Position numbers and translations under genes: made by a program
The notes under the pieces: generated by a model
Told to the model about the DNA's origin: nothing
Databases searched by the model: none
The model's input: the letters and a program-made list of their open reading frames with translations, nothing else
Part shown: in pieces, positions 56,087 through 64,000 of the stretch
Layout: the number at the start of each line of letters is the position of its first letter
Numbering within the stretch: the first letter of the stretch is position 1
Assembly: GCA_934636265.1 (NCBI GenBank)
Contig: CAKUAD010000008.1
Location: forward strand, 1-64,000
Length of the DNA stretch: 64,000 bases
Reading direction: 5' to 3'
From: an uncultured Flavobacterium sp.
Lineage (GTDB): Bacteria > Bacteroidota > Bacteroidia > Flavobacteriales > Flavobacteriaceae

Positions 56087-56451
56087 ATCCATACCTCTAT
56101 ATTTTAGGAACGCTCGTCTTTACCGTTTACGGGCAGATTGTCCTAAAGTGGAGGATGAACGGCTTGCAGGTTGTTTTGCCCGAGGGCGGCGTTCAAAAAG
56201 TTTGGTACCTGATCAGGCTGCTGCTTGATCCGTTTATTTTTTCAGGATTTGCATCGGCGTTTGTCGCGTCACTTTTTTGGATGGCGGCCATGTCAAAATT
56301 TGAAATTACCCAAGCATATCCCTTTATGGCCCTTGCGCCCGCGCTGGTTTTTGTGGTGGGCGTTTTCTTTTTGGGCGAACCCTTTACCTGGGGCAAAGTG
56401 ATCGGACTTGTTTTAATAGCAATAGGAATCTTTATTACCGTAAAATTATGA
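56083..56451 (+). CDS. Small four-helix transporter/flippase-like membrane protein
   Basis: 122 residues from [12 protein letters not shown], overlapping the rfbB stop by 4 bases; an open frame upstream reaches 56005 only inside rfbB. Four hydrophobic segments and the [20 protein letters not shown] and [20 protein letters not shown] text match the EamA/SMR-like class that includes ArnE/ArnF undecaprenyl-phosphate-sugar flippase subunits. In this operon a lipid-linked sugar flippase is likely, working with the DPM-type glycosyltransferase downstream. Confidence 0.75.
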   Translation: MNPYLYILGTLVFTVYGQIVLKWRMNGLQVVLPEGGVQKVWYLIRLLLDPFIFSGFASAFVASLFWMAAMSKFEITQAYPFMALAPALVFVVGVFFLGEPFTWGKVIGLVLIAIGIFITVKL

Positions 56452-58313
56452 AGCAGATACGCGAAACCTTTTACGGCCTTTTTCACAACAAAGTTGATGC
56501 GTTGGGATTGGCGGTTTTTAGGATGCTTTTTTCGGTGATGTTGTTTTTTGAGGCAATTCACTTTTGGGAATTTCGCCATGTGGTTTATGATCGTATTCCA
56601 TTTGGGGTGATTGCAGAGTTGAAATATGAATTGGTCTTTGCTTTCTGGATACTCACTTTATTCTTATTGTTTATAGGACTGTTCACCAGAGTGGCCACCA
56701 TACTTTCCTACGTATTCAGCGTGTTGGTTTTTAGTTCCACAAGCGCTTTTGAATACCATGTATTTTATACCTACGTAGGAGTCAGTTTTTTTATGATGTT
56801 CATGCCGGTTTCGCGGGTTTTTTCAGTCGATGCGGTAATTAGGACAGCCAAGTATTCCGGATTGGGGAGTTCTTACAAACCTGATTCAAAAGTCCTTTCA
56901 ATCAACTATTATGTCCCGGTGTTTGTGGGCGTGGGGCTTGTTTATTTTGACTCGGTTTTTCTAAAGTTGGGTAGCAATATGTGGTTAAACGGCTTGGGAG
57001 TTTGGCTTCCGTCCAGTATTCCTTTGGCTGTTTGGAACGATATGAGTTGGATACTCAACAACAAAGCCGTCATCATCGCGCTGGGATATTTTGTTCTGGG
57101 TTTTGAAGCCGTGTTTATTGTTGCAATGTGGTTCCGACGTCTGTGGTTGCCTATCGTTATTTCCGGGATCAGCTTTCACATCGGAATATTTCTGGTTTAT
57201 CCAATACCGCTTTTTGCCTTTACCTACATTGTACTTTACTTACTTTTAATTCCGCCGCACTATTGGACAAAAGCGACACAGTTGTTTGGTCGCAAACCGG
57301 CCGTATACAAATTCTATTACGATGCAGAGTGCCCTATCTGTGCAAAGACTATTGCTGTTATCCGTCAGATTGACATTTTGCACCGGGTTGATTGTCTCCC
57401 CGTTCAGGTATTTGCACCCCAGCAACCGGCGTTTGGCGGAATTGATGAACACACGTTGCTGGTTGACATTCATGGCGTATCGGCCTCGCAAAAAGTGTAT
57501 CGTGGCTATGCAGCCTATGTCGCACTTTTTAGGTCGATGGTAATTTTCTATCCATTGGCTCTTGTGATGAGTATGCCTGGAATATCATTGATCGGCAAAC
57601 GGATTTACAAAAAAATCGCGGGTGACAGGGATAATTTGCGGTGTACATTAGAAAACTGCAATCTTCCGCCGTTGGTTAAGCCAATCGATGAGAATGAAAG
57701 TATATTAGTCAAAGGCTGGTCACAAGCTAATCTGACACGCCTTTTCTGGAAATACGCGCTGATATTTTTAATGGTGTTGCAAATTCTGATGATCGGGATT
57801 TCCTACGCTAATTCCGATGTGGTTGACAAAATTTCACGTCCATTTGTGGAATTGTTTTCAAAATTTTTAGGCATTGGACGGCACGATGTATTTTTGGATA
57901 AACACTTTCACAAATATAATCACAGTTTTCGCATTGATTATGTTGATGCAAAGGGGAATCAAAGCCCGATTCCACTTTATGATAATAACGGGATGGTTGG
58001 CAGTTACAATTCAGGTATAATCTGGCGAAATGTAACTTTTAACGTGGTCACGCCCACACTCAAGGCCGACGTATTGATGGAAGGGTTTACACCTTACCTT
58101 AAGCATTATTTGATGGAAGGCCAACATGATGAAACTTCGGCTGAATTCAGGTTATATATCCGCGAAATCGAAACCACCGATCACTGGCAGCACGACTTTT
58201 TGCGCCGTCAGATGGCCAAACCCTGGAAGCCGGCAGGAACTTGCAAGGTTTCGGCGGGGCAATACGAGTTTAACTGGACGCCGCAGATGCAAGCTGTTTT
58301 TGCAAGCGAATAA
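56448..58313 (+). CDS. HTTM-domain membrane protein with inserted DCC thioredoxin-like domain
   Basis: 621 residues. The first ~280 residues are an HTTM (vitamin-K-dependent carboxylase-like) membrane domain with about seven helices (GLAVFRMLFSVMLFFE, EYHVFYTYVGVSFFMM, YVPVFVGVGLVYFDSVFLKL). Residues ~285-395 form a DCC/DUF393 thiol-oxidoreductase-like domain with CPIC at about 295-298 (YYDAECPICAKTIAVIR). A further helix at ~431-453 and a soluble C-terminal domain (LGIGRHDVFLDKHFHKYNH to the end) follow. The next gene is a paralog lacking the DCC part. AT content appears higher than in its neighbours. Role in glycan modification is inferred from location only. Confidence 0.8.
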   Translation: MKQIRETFYGLFHNKVDALGLAVFRMLFSVMLFFEAIHFWEFRHVVYDRIPFGVIAELKYELVFAFWILTLFLLFIGLFTRVATILSYVFSVLVFSSTSAFEYHVFYTYVGVSFFMMFMPVSRVFSVDAVIRTAKYSGLGSSYKPDSKVLSINYYVPVFVGVGLVYFDSVFLKLGSNMWLNGLGVWLPSSIPLAVWNDMSWILNNKAVIIALGYFVLGFEAVFIVAMWFRRLWLPIVISGISFHIGIFLVYPIPLFAFTYIVLYLLLIPPHYWTKATQLFGRKPAVYKFYYDAECPICAKTIAVIRQIDILHRVDCLPVQVFAPQQPAFGGIDEHTLLVDIHGVSASQKVYRGYAAYVALFRSMVIFYPLALVMSMPGISLIGKRIYKKIAGDRDNLRCTLENCNLPPLVKPIDENESILVKGWSQANLTRLFWKYALIFLMVLQILMIGISYANSDVVDKISRPFVELFSKFLGIGRHDVFLDKHFHKYNHSFRIDYVDAKGNQSPIPLYDNNGMVGSYNSGIIWRNVTFNVVTPTLKADVLMEGFTPYLKHYLMEGQHDETSAEFRLYIREIETTDHWQHDFLRRQMAKPWKPAGTCKVSAGQYEFNWTPQMQAVFASE

Positions 58314-58318
58314 ACAAC

Positions 58319-59755
58319 ATGGGCATCACCTCTTTTAAAAAGCAATTTGAAAACCTGGCAGATCCCTGTGGTCTGGCGGTGTTCAGGGTGTTGTATTCAA
58401 CAGTGCTTTTGTTGGAGGTGTTGCAGTTGCTAAAGTTTAAACACCTTATTTTTGACCGAGATCCTTATCTGGCACCCGGCGAAGTCAAGATTGAGGTGAT
58501 CGCTATGCTGTGGATTCCGGCGCTTATCTTGCTTGCCGTGGGCTATCAAACGCGACTCGCAGCCTTTGTCAACTATTTGCTGGGCGTCATTGTGTTCTCG
58601 TCGTCGCATCGGTTTGAATACCATGTTTTTTATACCTATATCGGCATCAGCCTCTTGGTGTTGCTGTTCCCCGTTTCGCGCGTTTGGTCAATCGACAGTC
58701 TGTTAAAAGTAAAAACAAGGCCCGCTCGTGAAATACACTACCTGATGCCCGTTTTTGTGGGCGTCGGACTTTTTTACTACGACTCGGTATTTTACAAATG
58801 GGCAAGCCCGATGTGGCTGCAGGGTTTGGGCTTGTGGCTTCCATCGAGTTTCCCGCATGTCGCCCTGACGGATCTTTCAGGCCTGCTCAACCAAAAATGG
58901 CTGGTTATTTTCCTGAGTCATTTTGTACTGGTATTCGAGACGGTCTTTGTGTTTTTGATGTGGTTCCGCAAATGGCGCATTCCCCTGATGATCATCGGAA
59001 TCGGGTTCCACGTGGGCATTGGCATCGCTTACCCGATACCTTATTTTGCGGCCACGTACATTCTTTTGTATCTGTTGCTGATGCCGCCCGTGGTTTGGCG
59101 CAGGATTTTTCAGCCGACGGTAAACAAGATAAAACCCACGCTGCTAAAATGGGTCAAGCCGTTGGCGTCGTTCGCGGTTGCGCATCCTCCCATGCTAAAA
59201 AGCCCGAGCGGAAAATCGTGGATGATCATCGTTGTGGTCCTGCTGGTATCGCAAACCTTGATTATCTTTCACCTGATGCCAAAGCCGCCGGCCGATGCCT
59301 ACAAAAAACTGGCGGGAGTTGGGCGCCACAGCGTTTTTTTGGATTATCATTTTAAGGGTTACAACCACATCATCAAGGTAGATTACCTCGCGCCCGGTAA
59401 GCGGGAAACCCTGCCCATTATCAACAATGACGGATCGCCGGGAGCATGGGTTAGTGGCATTACCTGGAGAAATATCACCTTTGATGTCGTCTCGCCACAG
59501 TTGGAGGAGGATAAAATAACCAAAAGGTTAACGCCTTATCTGTTAATGTATCTCAGGGAAAACAACCTGAAGGCAGGCAGGTTTGAAATCTTCATCAAAG
59601 AAATGGATACCCCCAACGGCTGGGAGCGCGATTTTTTAAAACGCCAATACGCACATCCGTGGACACTGGCCGGGCGATGCGAAGTCCGCGATAAAAAGGC
59701 GCAATACGCATGGAGTGCCCAAACCCTTGAACTTTTTAAAAAGGAAAGAGAATGA
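58319..59755 (+). CDS. HTTM-domain membrane protein, paralog without DCC domain
   Basis: 478 residues. Same HTTM membrane domain as its upstream neighbour (GLAVFRVLYSTVLLLE, EYHVFYTYIGISLLVL, LMPVFVGVGLFYYDSVFYKW), a linker, one more helix at about 300-320 and the same soluble end domain (GVGRHSVFLDYHFKGYNH, WRNITFDVVSP). It lacks the CxxC-bearing insert. Five bases follow the previous stop. It overlaps the next gene by 4 bases. Function unknown; HTTM is a relative of vitamin-K gamma-carboxylase, but carboxylase activity should not be assumed. Confidence 0.8.
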   Translation: MGITSFKKQFENLADPCGLAVFRVLYSTVLLLEVLQLLKFKHLIFDRDPYLAPGEVKIEVIAMLWIPALILLAVGYQTRLAAFVNYLLGVIVFSSSHRFEYHVFYTYIGISLLVLLFPVSRVWSIDSLLKVKTRPAREIHYLMPVFVGVGLFYYDSVFYKWASPMWLQGLGLWLPSSFPHVALTDLSGLLNQKWLVIFLSHFVLVFETVFVFLMWFRKWRIPLMIIGIGFHVGIGIAYPIPYFAATYILLYLLLMPPVVWRRIFQPTVNKIKPTLLKWVKPLASFAVAHPPMLKSPSGKSWMIIVVVLLVSQTLIIFHLMPKPPADAYKKLAGVGRHSVFLDYHFKGYNHIIKVDYLAPGKRETLPIINNDGSPGAWVSGITWRNITFDVVSPQLEEDKITKRLTPYLLMYLRENNLKAGRFEIFIKEMDTPNGWERDFLKRQYAHPWTLAGRCEVRDKKAQYAWSAQTLELFKKERE

Positions 59756-60585
59756 AGATACTGATTACAGGCGTGGGCGGTTTTTTAGGCAGATGGGTTG
59801 CCCGGCACTTGCAATCGCAACACGAGGTAACGGGTGTCTATCATTCAAAAAGGCCGCCGCTGGATTTGCCCCTGGTAGCATCAAACCAAAAACCCGACGG
59901 ACATTTTGACGTACTCGTACTTTGTCATGCATCGGTTTCGGCCGGCGCCGTCCAGCAGGATGATGCCGCGCTTGTGGCCGGAAACATCACCTTTACCCAA
60001 CAGGTCCTCGACTGGTTTCCCCAGGCCAAAGTGATTTACATTTCTACCGTATCAGTTTATCCTGCGCAAAAGCAAACCGTTGTCGAACTTTCTGATACGC
60101 TTCCGCAAAGCCGATATGCGCAAACCAAACTCGAGGCCGAATCGCTGGTTTTGCAGCGTCCGCAGTATGCAGTGGTCAGGCTTTCGTCGCTTTATGGCTC
60201 GGGAATGAAAGACGGTACGCTGATCCCCAACTACGTCAACCAGGCATTATGTAATGGTAAAATAGAGGTTTGGGGCGACGGTTCAAGGCTTCAAAATTAC
60301 ATCCACGCCCTGGATGTGGCCAAGCTTATAGGTTTGATCATCACTAATGATGCGTTTCACCGGGCTTTGTATCTGGGAACCGATGCGCAATCCTATACCA
60401 ACGCTCAGGTGGCGCGCCTAATTGCCCAAAAGACCAACGCCACCGTCGAATTTGTTAATAACGATAACGCTTCTTGGGCGGAATATGACGGTTCATTTAC
60501 CCGAAAAGCCGTAAATTGGCAACCGGAAATGCCCTTGACCAAAGGACTGGATGAGTATATCGAATGGAAGAAAAAACAATATTAG
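59752..60585 (+). CDS. NAD-dependent epimerase/dehydratase (extended SDR)
   Basis: 277 residues. ILITGVGGFLGRWVARHL is the nucleotide-binding motif; STVSVYP and RYAQTKLEAE supply the serine, tyrosine and lysine of the SDR active site; LSSLYGSGMKDGTLIPNY and the GDGSRLQNYIHALDVAKLI stretch are typical of sugar-nucleotide reductases. The exact reaction (reduction or epimerisation of a deoxysugar) is unknown. 22-base overlap with the next gene. Confidence 0.87.
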   Translation: MKILITGVGGFLGRWVARHLQSQHEVTGVYHSKRPPLDLPLVASNQKPDGHFDVLVLCHASVSAGAVQQDDAALVAGNITFTQQVLDWFPQAKVIYISTVSVYPAQKQTVVELSDTLPQSRYAQTKLEAESLVLQRPQYAVVRLSSLYGSGMKDGTLIPNYVNQALCNGKIEVWGDGSRLQNYIHALDVAKLIGLIITNDAFHRALYLGTDAQSYTNAQVARLIAQKTNATVEFVNNDNASWAEYDGSFTRKAVNWQPEMPLTKGLDEYIEWKKKQY

Positions 60586-61541
60586 TTACCGGAATAGGCG
60601 GGAACGTCGGACAGGGCGTTTTGCGCAACATCCGGTCGATGGGACGCAACATCCGGCTTGTAGGAATTGATATCGCCCAGTTTAATGCGGGATGCCACCT
60701 TTGTGATGCCTCCTACAAAGTGCCGTATTCCTATGATCCGTCGTATCTGGATGCCGTGCGCGATATCGTCGGCAAGGAAAACATCAGCCTCGTCATTCCC
60801 ACCACCGATTACGAAGTGTTTTATCTGTCGGGCGCAGCTTTGACGCTCGGGGCCCCTGTCGCAGCCAGTGAAGCATCGGTAGCCAAGCGCTATCTGGACA
60901 AATACGAAACCTATCTCTATCACACCAAAAACGGAATCCCGTTTTCCAAATCGTGGCTTCCGTCGGAATATGATGGCTCGTGTGCCGATATTATTCTCAA
61001 ACCCCGGGAAGGCCGCGGCTCGAGAGGGATTCACATCAATCCTGAAAATCCGGCGTCATTTTCTGATGATTACATGATTCAGCCCCGTCACGAGGGAATT
61101 GAAATCACGACGGCGTTTTACGTTACCAAATCCGGAAAGTTGCACGGACTGATTACCATGGACCGGGAACTGGCCAATGGCGCCACGTCGCGGTCAACCG
61201 TCAACCGACGTTGGGACGCCCGCCTTAAAACCATCATTGAACAAATGATTGCACTTGGCGGTTTGCGCGGAAGTCTTAATCTGCAAAGCATTGTGACCGC
61301 CAATGACGAAATTATCCCGTTTGAGGTTAATTGCAGGATTTCCGGCACGAATTCCATCCGACACAACCTGGGATTCCGCGACGTGGCGTATACCGTACAG
61401 GAACATCTTTACCACGAAGAGCCGGAAAAGCCCAATGTGATCGATGGTATCGCCGTCAGGCTATTGTATGACGTCATCTATCCCGGAGCAACCGATGAAA
61501 CCCAACTCACCCACAGCCGCTGTGGCCATATAATTTACTGA
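60564..61541 (+). CDS. ATP-grasp family ligase
   Basis: 325 residues, CarB-like ATP-grasp. N-terminal Rossmann-like part (ILVTGIGGNVGQGVLRNIRS), ATP-binding DIILKPREGRGSRGIHI, metal-binding end IIPFEVNCRISGTNSIRHN. These enzymes join a carboxylate to an amine or thiol; within surface-glycan operons they may add amino acids or acyl groups to sugars. The start ATG lies within the previous gene (22-base overlap), supported by the immediate KTILVTGIGG motif. Confidence 0.85.
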   Translation: MEEKTILVTGIGGNVGQGVLRNIRSMGRNIRLVGIDIAQFNAGCHLCDASYKVPYSYDPSYLDAVRDIVGKENISLVIPTTDYEVFYLSGAALTLGAPVAASEASVAKRYLDKYETYLYHTKNGIPFSKSWLPSEYDGSCADIILKPREGRGSRGIHINPENPASFSDDYMIQPRHEGIEITTAFYVTKSGKLHGLITMDRELANGATSRSTVNRRWDARLKTIIEQMIALGGLRGSLNLQSIVTANDEIIPFEVNCRISGTNSIRHNLGFRDVAYTVQEHLYHEEPEKPNVIDGIAVRLLYDVIYPGATDETQLTHSRCGHIIY

Positions 61542-62170
61542 TGAAATACCTTTTACTCGATGTAGCCGGAACCCTTTTGTACAAGCCTACGCTTCAGCCC
61601 AAAATGCTGGAGGTGCTGGCCTCGCATGGCTATAGCGTCGATCCGGACACGCTTAAATATCACCACAAGATATTTACCGAGACGATTTTTTTTCCCGACA
61701 GGACCTCTCGTGAATTCTATCAGCATTTTAACCGAGAGTTGTTGTTGTCACTCGGAATCATACCATCGGACAATTTGTTGGAGGATATTTTTTCAAACTG
61801 TTCCTATCTGCCGTGGGAACCGTTTCCCGATACTGCGGTTTTGGCGCAAATGGATGTGCCGATGGGCATCATCTCCAATTTCAATACGACGCTCAAGGAC
61901 AAGCTGGAAGCCAATTTTAATGTTAAGTTTGCGCATGTTCTGGTGTCAGAAGAATTGGGCATCCACAAACCATCGGTGGCGTTTTACCAGCGGGCGATTG
62001 ATCAGATTGGTATAGATCCGCAAGACATTGTCTACGTGGGCGATTCGATCAAACTCGACCTTGAACCAGCCCTTAAACTTGGAATAAGGGCGTTGCTCAT
62101 AGATCGCGACCGGTATTTTAGGTTGCAAACCAACCGAATCTCGTCGCTTGCCGAACTTAAAGAAATATGA
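61541..62170 (+). CDS. HAD-superfamily protein with DxA motif I
   Basis: 209 residues. Motif I is LLLDVAGTLLY, so the second aspartate normally found at +2 is alanine; motif II GIISNFN, motif III lysine in GIHKPSVAFYQRAI, motif IV YVGDSIKLDLEPALKLG are intact. The +2 alanine also occurs in phosphonoacetaldehyde hydrolases, which are not phosphatases, so ordinary phosphomonoesterase activity is doubtful. One-base overlap with the ATP-grasp gene (TGATG) and 4-base overlap with the glycosyltransferase. Confidence 0.85.
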   Translation: MKYLLLDVAGTLLYKPTLQPKMLEVLASHGYSVDPDTLKYHHKIFTETIFFPDRTSREFYQHFNRELLLSLGIIPSDNLLEDIFSNCSYLPWEPFPDTAVLAQMDVPMGIISNFNTTLKDKLEANFNVKFAHVLVSEELGIHKPSVAFYQRAIDQIGIDPQDIVYVGDSIKLDLEPALKLGIRALLIDRDRYFRLQTNRISSLAELKEI

Positions 62171-63102
62171 AAAAATTACTGTCGCTTGCCGTACCGGTTT
62201 ATTACGAGGAAGATGTGATCCTGCAGTTTCTCAAGGAAACGCGTGCTGTATTGGCAGCGCTCGACGTCGATTACGAGTATATCTTTGTGGATGACGGCAG
62301 CCGCGACAAAACCGTCGATTTGATCCGGGCCGAGGCCGCCAAAGATCCGCGGGTCAAATTGGTGGTGCTTTCATATAATCACGGCAAAGCCTATTCCGCC
62401 ACCGCGGCTTTTACGCACGCATCGGGCGATTACATCCTTTATATGGATCCGGATTTGCAGGATCCGCCTCATGAAATCCCTAGGTTTTTACATGAGATCG
62501 AAAAGGGGTTTGATCTGGTTTGGGGCATCCGTCGCGAAAAAAACGATACCGTCATCAACCGGTTCTATTCGCGCGTTTTTTGGGGAACACTCAACAAGTA
62601 CACAGGGCTGGACATTCCCAAAGGCATTGCCGTCATGCGGATGTTTACCCGCGAGTTTGCCGACAATCTACTGCGCTATAATGAAAGCAACCGCTTTGTC
62701 GAAGGGCTTTTCATGAAAGTAGGCATGCGTCAGACGGTCATCGAGATTGACCAGCGAGAACGCTTTGCAGGTGTCTCAAAATTCAATTTTAAGCGAAAGA
62801 TGCAACTGGCCTTCGATGCCATTTTTGACTTTTCCGAATTGCCGCTCAAACTCGCCGTCCGCCTGGGGTTTACCCTGGTCGCGCTTGGCCTGATCGCCCT
62901 TTTGGGACTTTTTGTGACCCGGTTTTTCATTCAGTTCCAGGCGGGTTGGCCGTCCATCGTTTCGTTAATTGCCATCGGCATCGGACTCCAGCTTTTCTTC
63001 CTGGGGATCGTATCGCTTTACATTGGCAAGATTTATAAAGAAAGCAAAAACCGTCCGCTGTTTTCAGCGCGCGAATACGTTAACCTGACGCCAAAAAAAT
63101 GA
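62167..63102 (+). CDS. DPM/GtrB-type family 2 glycosyltransferase
   Basis: 311 residues. GT-A fold: VPVYYEEDVILQFLKE, FVDDGSRDKTVDLI, the metal-binding aspartates in YMDPDLQDPPHEIP. Two C-terminal membrane helices (LGFTLVALGLIALLGLFVT and SLIAIGIGLQLFFLGIVSLY) are the mark of polyprenyl-phosphate sugar synthases such as GtrB or ArnC. It probably loads a sugar onto undecaprenyl phosphate for the small flippase-like protein. Confidence 0.92.
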   Translation: MKKLLSLAVPVYYEEDVILQFLKETRAVLAALDVDYEYIFVDDGSRDKTVDLIRAEAAKDPRVKLVVLSYNHGKAYSATAAFTHASGDYILYMDPDLQDPPHEIPRFLHEIEKGFDLVWGIRREKNDTVINRFYSRVFWGTLNKYTGLDIPKGIAVMRMFTREFADNLLRYNESNRFVEGLFMKVGMRQTVIEIDQRERFAGVSKFNFKRKMQLAFDAIFDFSELPLKLAVRLGFTLVALGLIALLGLFVTRFFIQFQAGWPSIVSLIAIGIGLQLFFLGIVSLYIGKIYKESKNRPLFSAREYVNLTPKK

Positions 63103-63722
63103 AAACCCTTGCCATCATAGGAGCCGGTCATCTGGGACGTCAGATTGCGCACTACGCCACCGCCGACGGCCATTACGCCAACATCGTTTTTTTTGACGAC
63201 GTGGTAAACGAACCCGAGGTTATGGGATTTCCTGTTTTGGGCGGCATTGACAAGGTGCGCGAAGCCTTTCAAAACAATCAATTTACCCAGGCTATCATCG
63301 GCATCGGCTATCATCATCTGGCGGTGAGGCAACACCTTTTTGAAACACTTGACGTTCCGTTTGCCACGCTGATCCATTCCACCTCGTGGGTTGATCCATC
63401 GGCCAGGGTCGAGCCCGGATGCGTCATCTATCCGGGTTGCCATATCGACGCACAATGCGTAATTTCGTCCAATACGGTGCTAAACATCGGATGCACGGTG
63501 GCGCACGATACCGTGATCGGTCGGCACAACTTTTTATCGCCGCGGGTGGCTTTGGCGGGATTCATCAAAACCGGCAGTCGCTGTACCCTCGGGATAAATT
63601 CGACGGTCATCGATTCGATTACCCTTGCCAGCGACGTAAGGCTTGGCGGCGGTACCGTGGTCATCAAAAACCTGGATATGCCCGGCTTGTACGTTGGCAA
63701 TCCGCAACGATTTGTACGATAA
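63099..63722 (+). CDS. NeuD/PglD-like sugar O- or N-acyltransferase
   Basis: 207 residues. An N-terminal Rossmann-like domain binding the sugar nucleotide (LAIIGAGHLGRQIAHYA) and a C-terminal left-handed beta-helix of hexapeptide repeats (VDPSARVEPGCVIYPGCHID, NIGCTVAHDTVIG) with an active-site histidine in VAHDT. This is the sialic-acid O-acetyltransferase NeuD / PglD family. It would acylate a cluster sugar. Overlaps the upstream gene by 4 bases and the next by one (TAATG). Confidence 0.9.
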   Translation: MKTLAIIGAGHLGRQIAHYATADGHYANIVFFDDVVNEPEVMGFPVLGGIDKVREAFQNNQFTQAIIGIGYHHLAVRQHLFETLDVPFATLIHSTSWVDPSARVEPGCVIYPGCHIDAQCVISSNTVLNIGCTVAHDTVIGRHNFLSPRVALAGFIKTGSRCTLGINSTVIDSITLASDVRLGGGTVVIKNLDMPGLYVGNPQRFVR

Positions 63723-64000
63723 TGAGCAAAAGTCTTCCGTCCTATCAAAATCAGGCGTACTCCAAGGACTCGGTGTCGTTTGATTTCCTGAAATCGGCTT
63801 TGGCCAAAGAAGGCCGCTTTCACACCATTGAAGGTGTCAAGCAGTGGCTTGCCCAGCGCAACGAGGCCATCAAGGTATCGGTTGAACCCATCCGCTTTGA
63901 CGAGATGGACCACTGGTCTTTTAACCGTGAGGCAGGCGTATTGCAACATTCAACCGGCAAGTTTTTTACCATCGAGGGCATCAACGTCAAGACCAACTGG
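63722..64000 (+). CDS. NDP-hexose 2,3-dehydratase (3' end beyond window)
   Basis: The first 93 codons are present, starting MSKSLPSYQNQAYSK. The segment RNEAIKVSVEPIRFDEMDHW, then NREAGVLQHSTGKFFTIEGINV is the repeated signature of the EvaA/TylX3 2,3-dehydratase family, which takes NDP-4-keto-6-deoxyglucose towards 2,6-dideoxysugars. RfbB upstream makes that substrate. The gene is too short for an automatic call because it is cut by the window edge. Start overlaps the NeuD stop by one base. Confidence 0.75.
   Translation, partial: MSKSLPSYQNQAYSKDSVSFDFLKSALAKEGRFHTIEGVKQWLAQRNEAIKVSVEPIRFDEMDHWSFNREAGVLQHSTGKFFTIEGINVKTNW

Overview
The window comes from a Bacteroidota genome, most likely Flavobacteriaceae. 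Four things point there: the S10-spc-alpha ribosomal gene order running straight through secY, infA and rpmJ to rpoA-rplQ; zinc-less ('C minus') forms of S14 and L36; several secreted proteins with type IX secretion (T9SS) C-terminal sorting domains; and start regions with the Bacteroidota -7 box TAnnTTTG instead of clear Shine-Dalgarno sites. No tRNA, rRNA, CRISPR array or transposase was recognised.

Layout. 1-13690: 28 plus-strand genes for ribosomal proteins, SecY, IF-1 and RNA polymerase alpha, ending in a strong terminator. Two intergenic hairpins (before rpsH and before rpsD) look like leader elements. 13700-29800: a 16 kb block entirely on the minus strand, between rplQ and carA, which I recall as close neighbours in related genomes. 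It holds an XRE regulator, a three-gene operon (NUDIX hydrolase, PLD/DEAD/DUF3427 helicase-nuclease, membrane-anchored HelD-like helicase), an HNH restriction-type nuclease, a luciferase-like monooxygenase, a small membrane protein and two large T9SS-secreted proteins. Four copies of a 76-bp element with fixed geometry sit at gene borders in this block, one of them directly upstream of the XRE gene. 29808-45450: core metabolism (carA, eno, gltA, two amidinohydrolase-fold enzymes, a CoA-binding protein), interrupted by a TPR histidine kinase/LytTR regulator pair and two paralogous secreted leucine-rich-repeat proteins. 45445-48057: a sodium:solute symporter (minus strand) and recR. 48068-64000: one tightly packed polysaccharide operon with its own promoter. 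It encodes an export lipoprotein, a Wzc-type tyrosine kinase, UDP-sugar epimerase and dehydrogenases, RfbB, a small flippase-like protein, twin HTTM membrane proteins, an SDR, an ATP-grasp enzyme, a HAD protein, a DPM/GtrB-type glycosyltransferase, a NeuD-like acyltransferase and the start of an NDP-hexose 2,3-dehydratase. The last gene runs off the edge.

The most interesting material is the accessory block at 13.7-29.8 kb. The NUDIX-helicase-helicase operon beside a predicted modification-dependent nuclease looks like a defence island, and I cannot match the three-gene combination to a named system. The repeated tripartite palindrome, probably linked to the XRE regulator, is the second candidate. 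A family of about 262-bp non-coding repeats (42.4-42.9 and 47.1-47.2 kb) and the tandem HTTM proteins in the polysaccharide operon also deserve attention.
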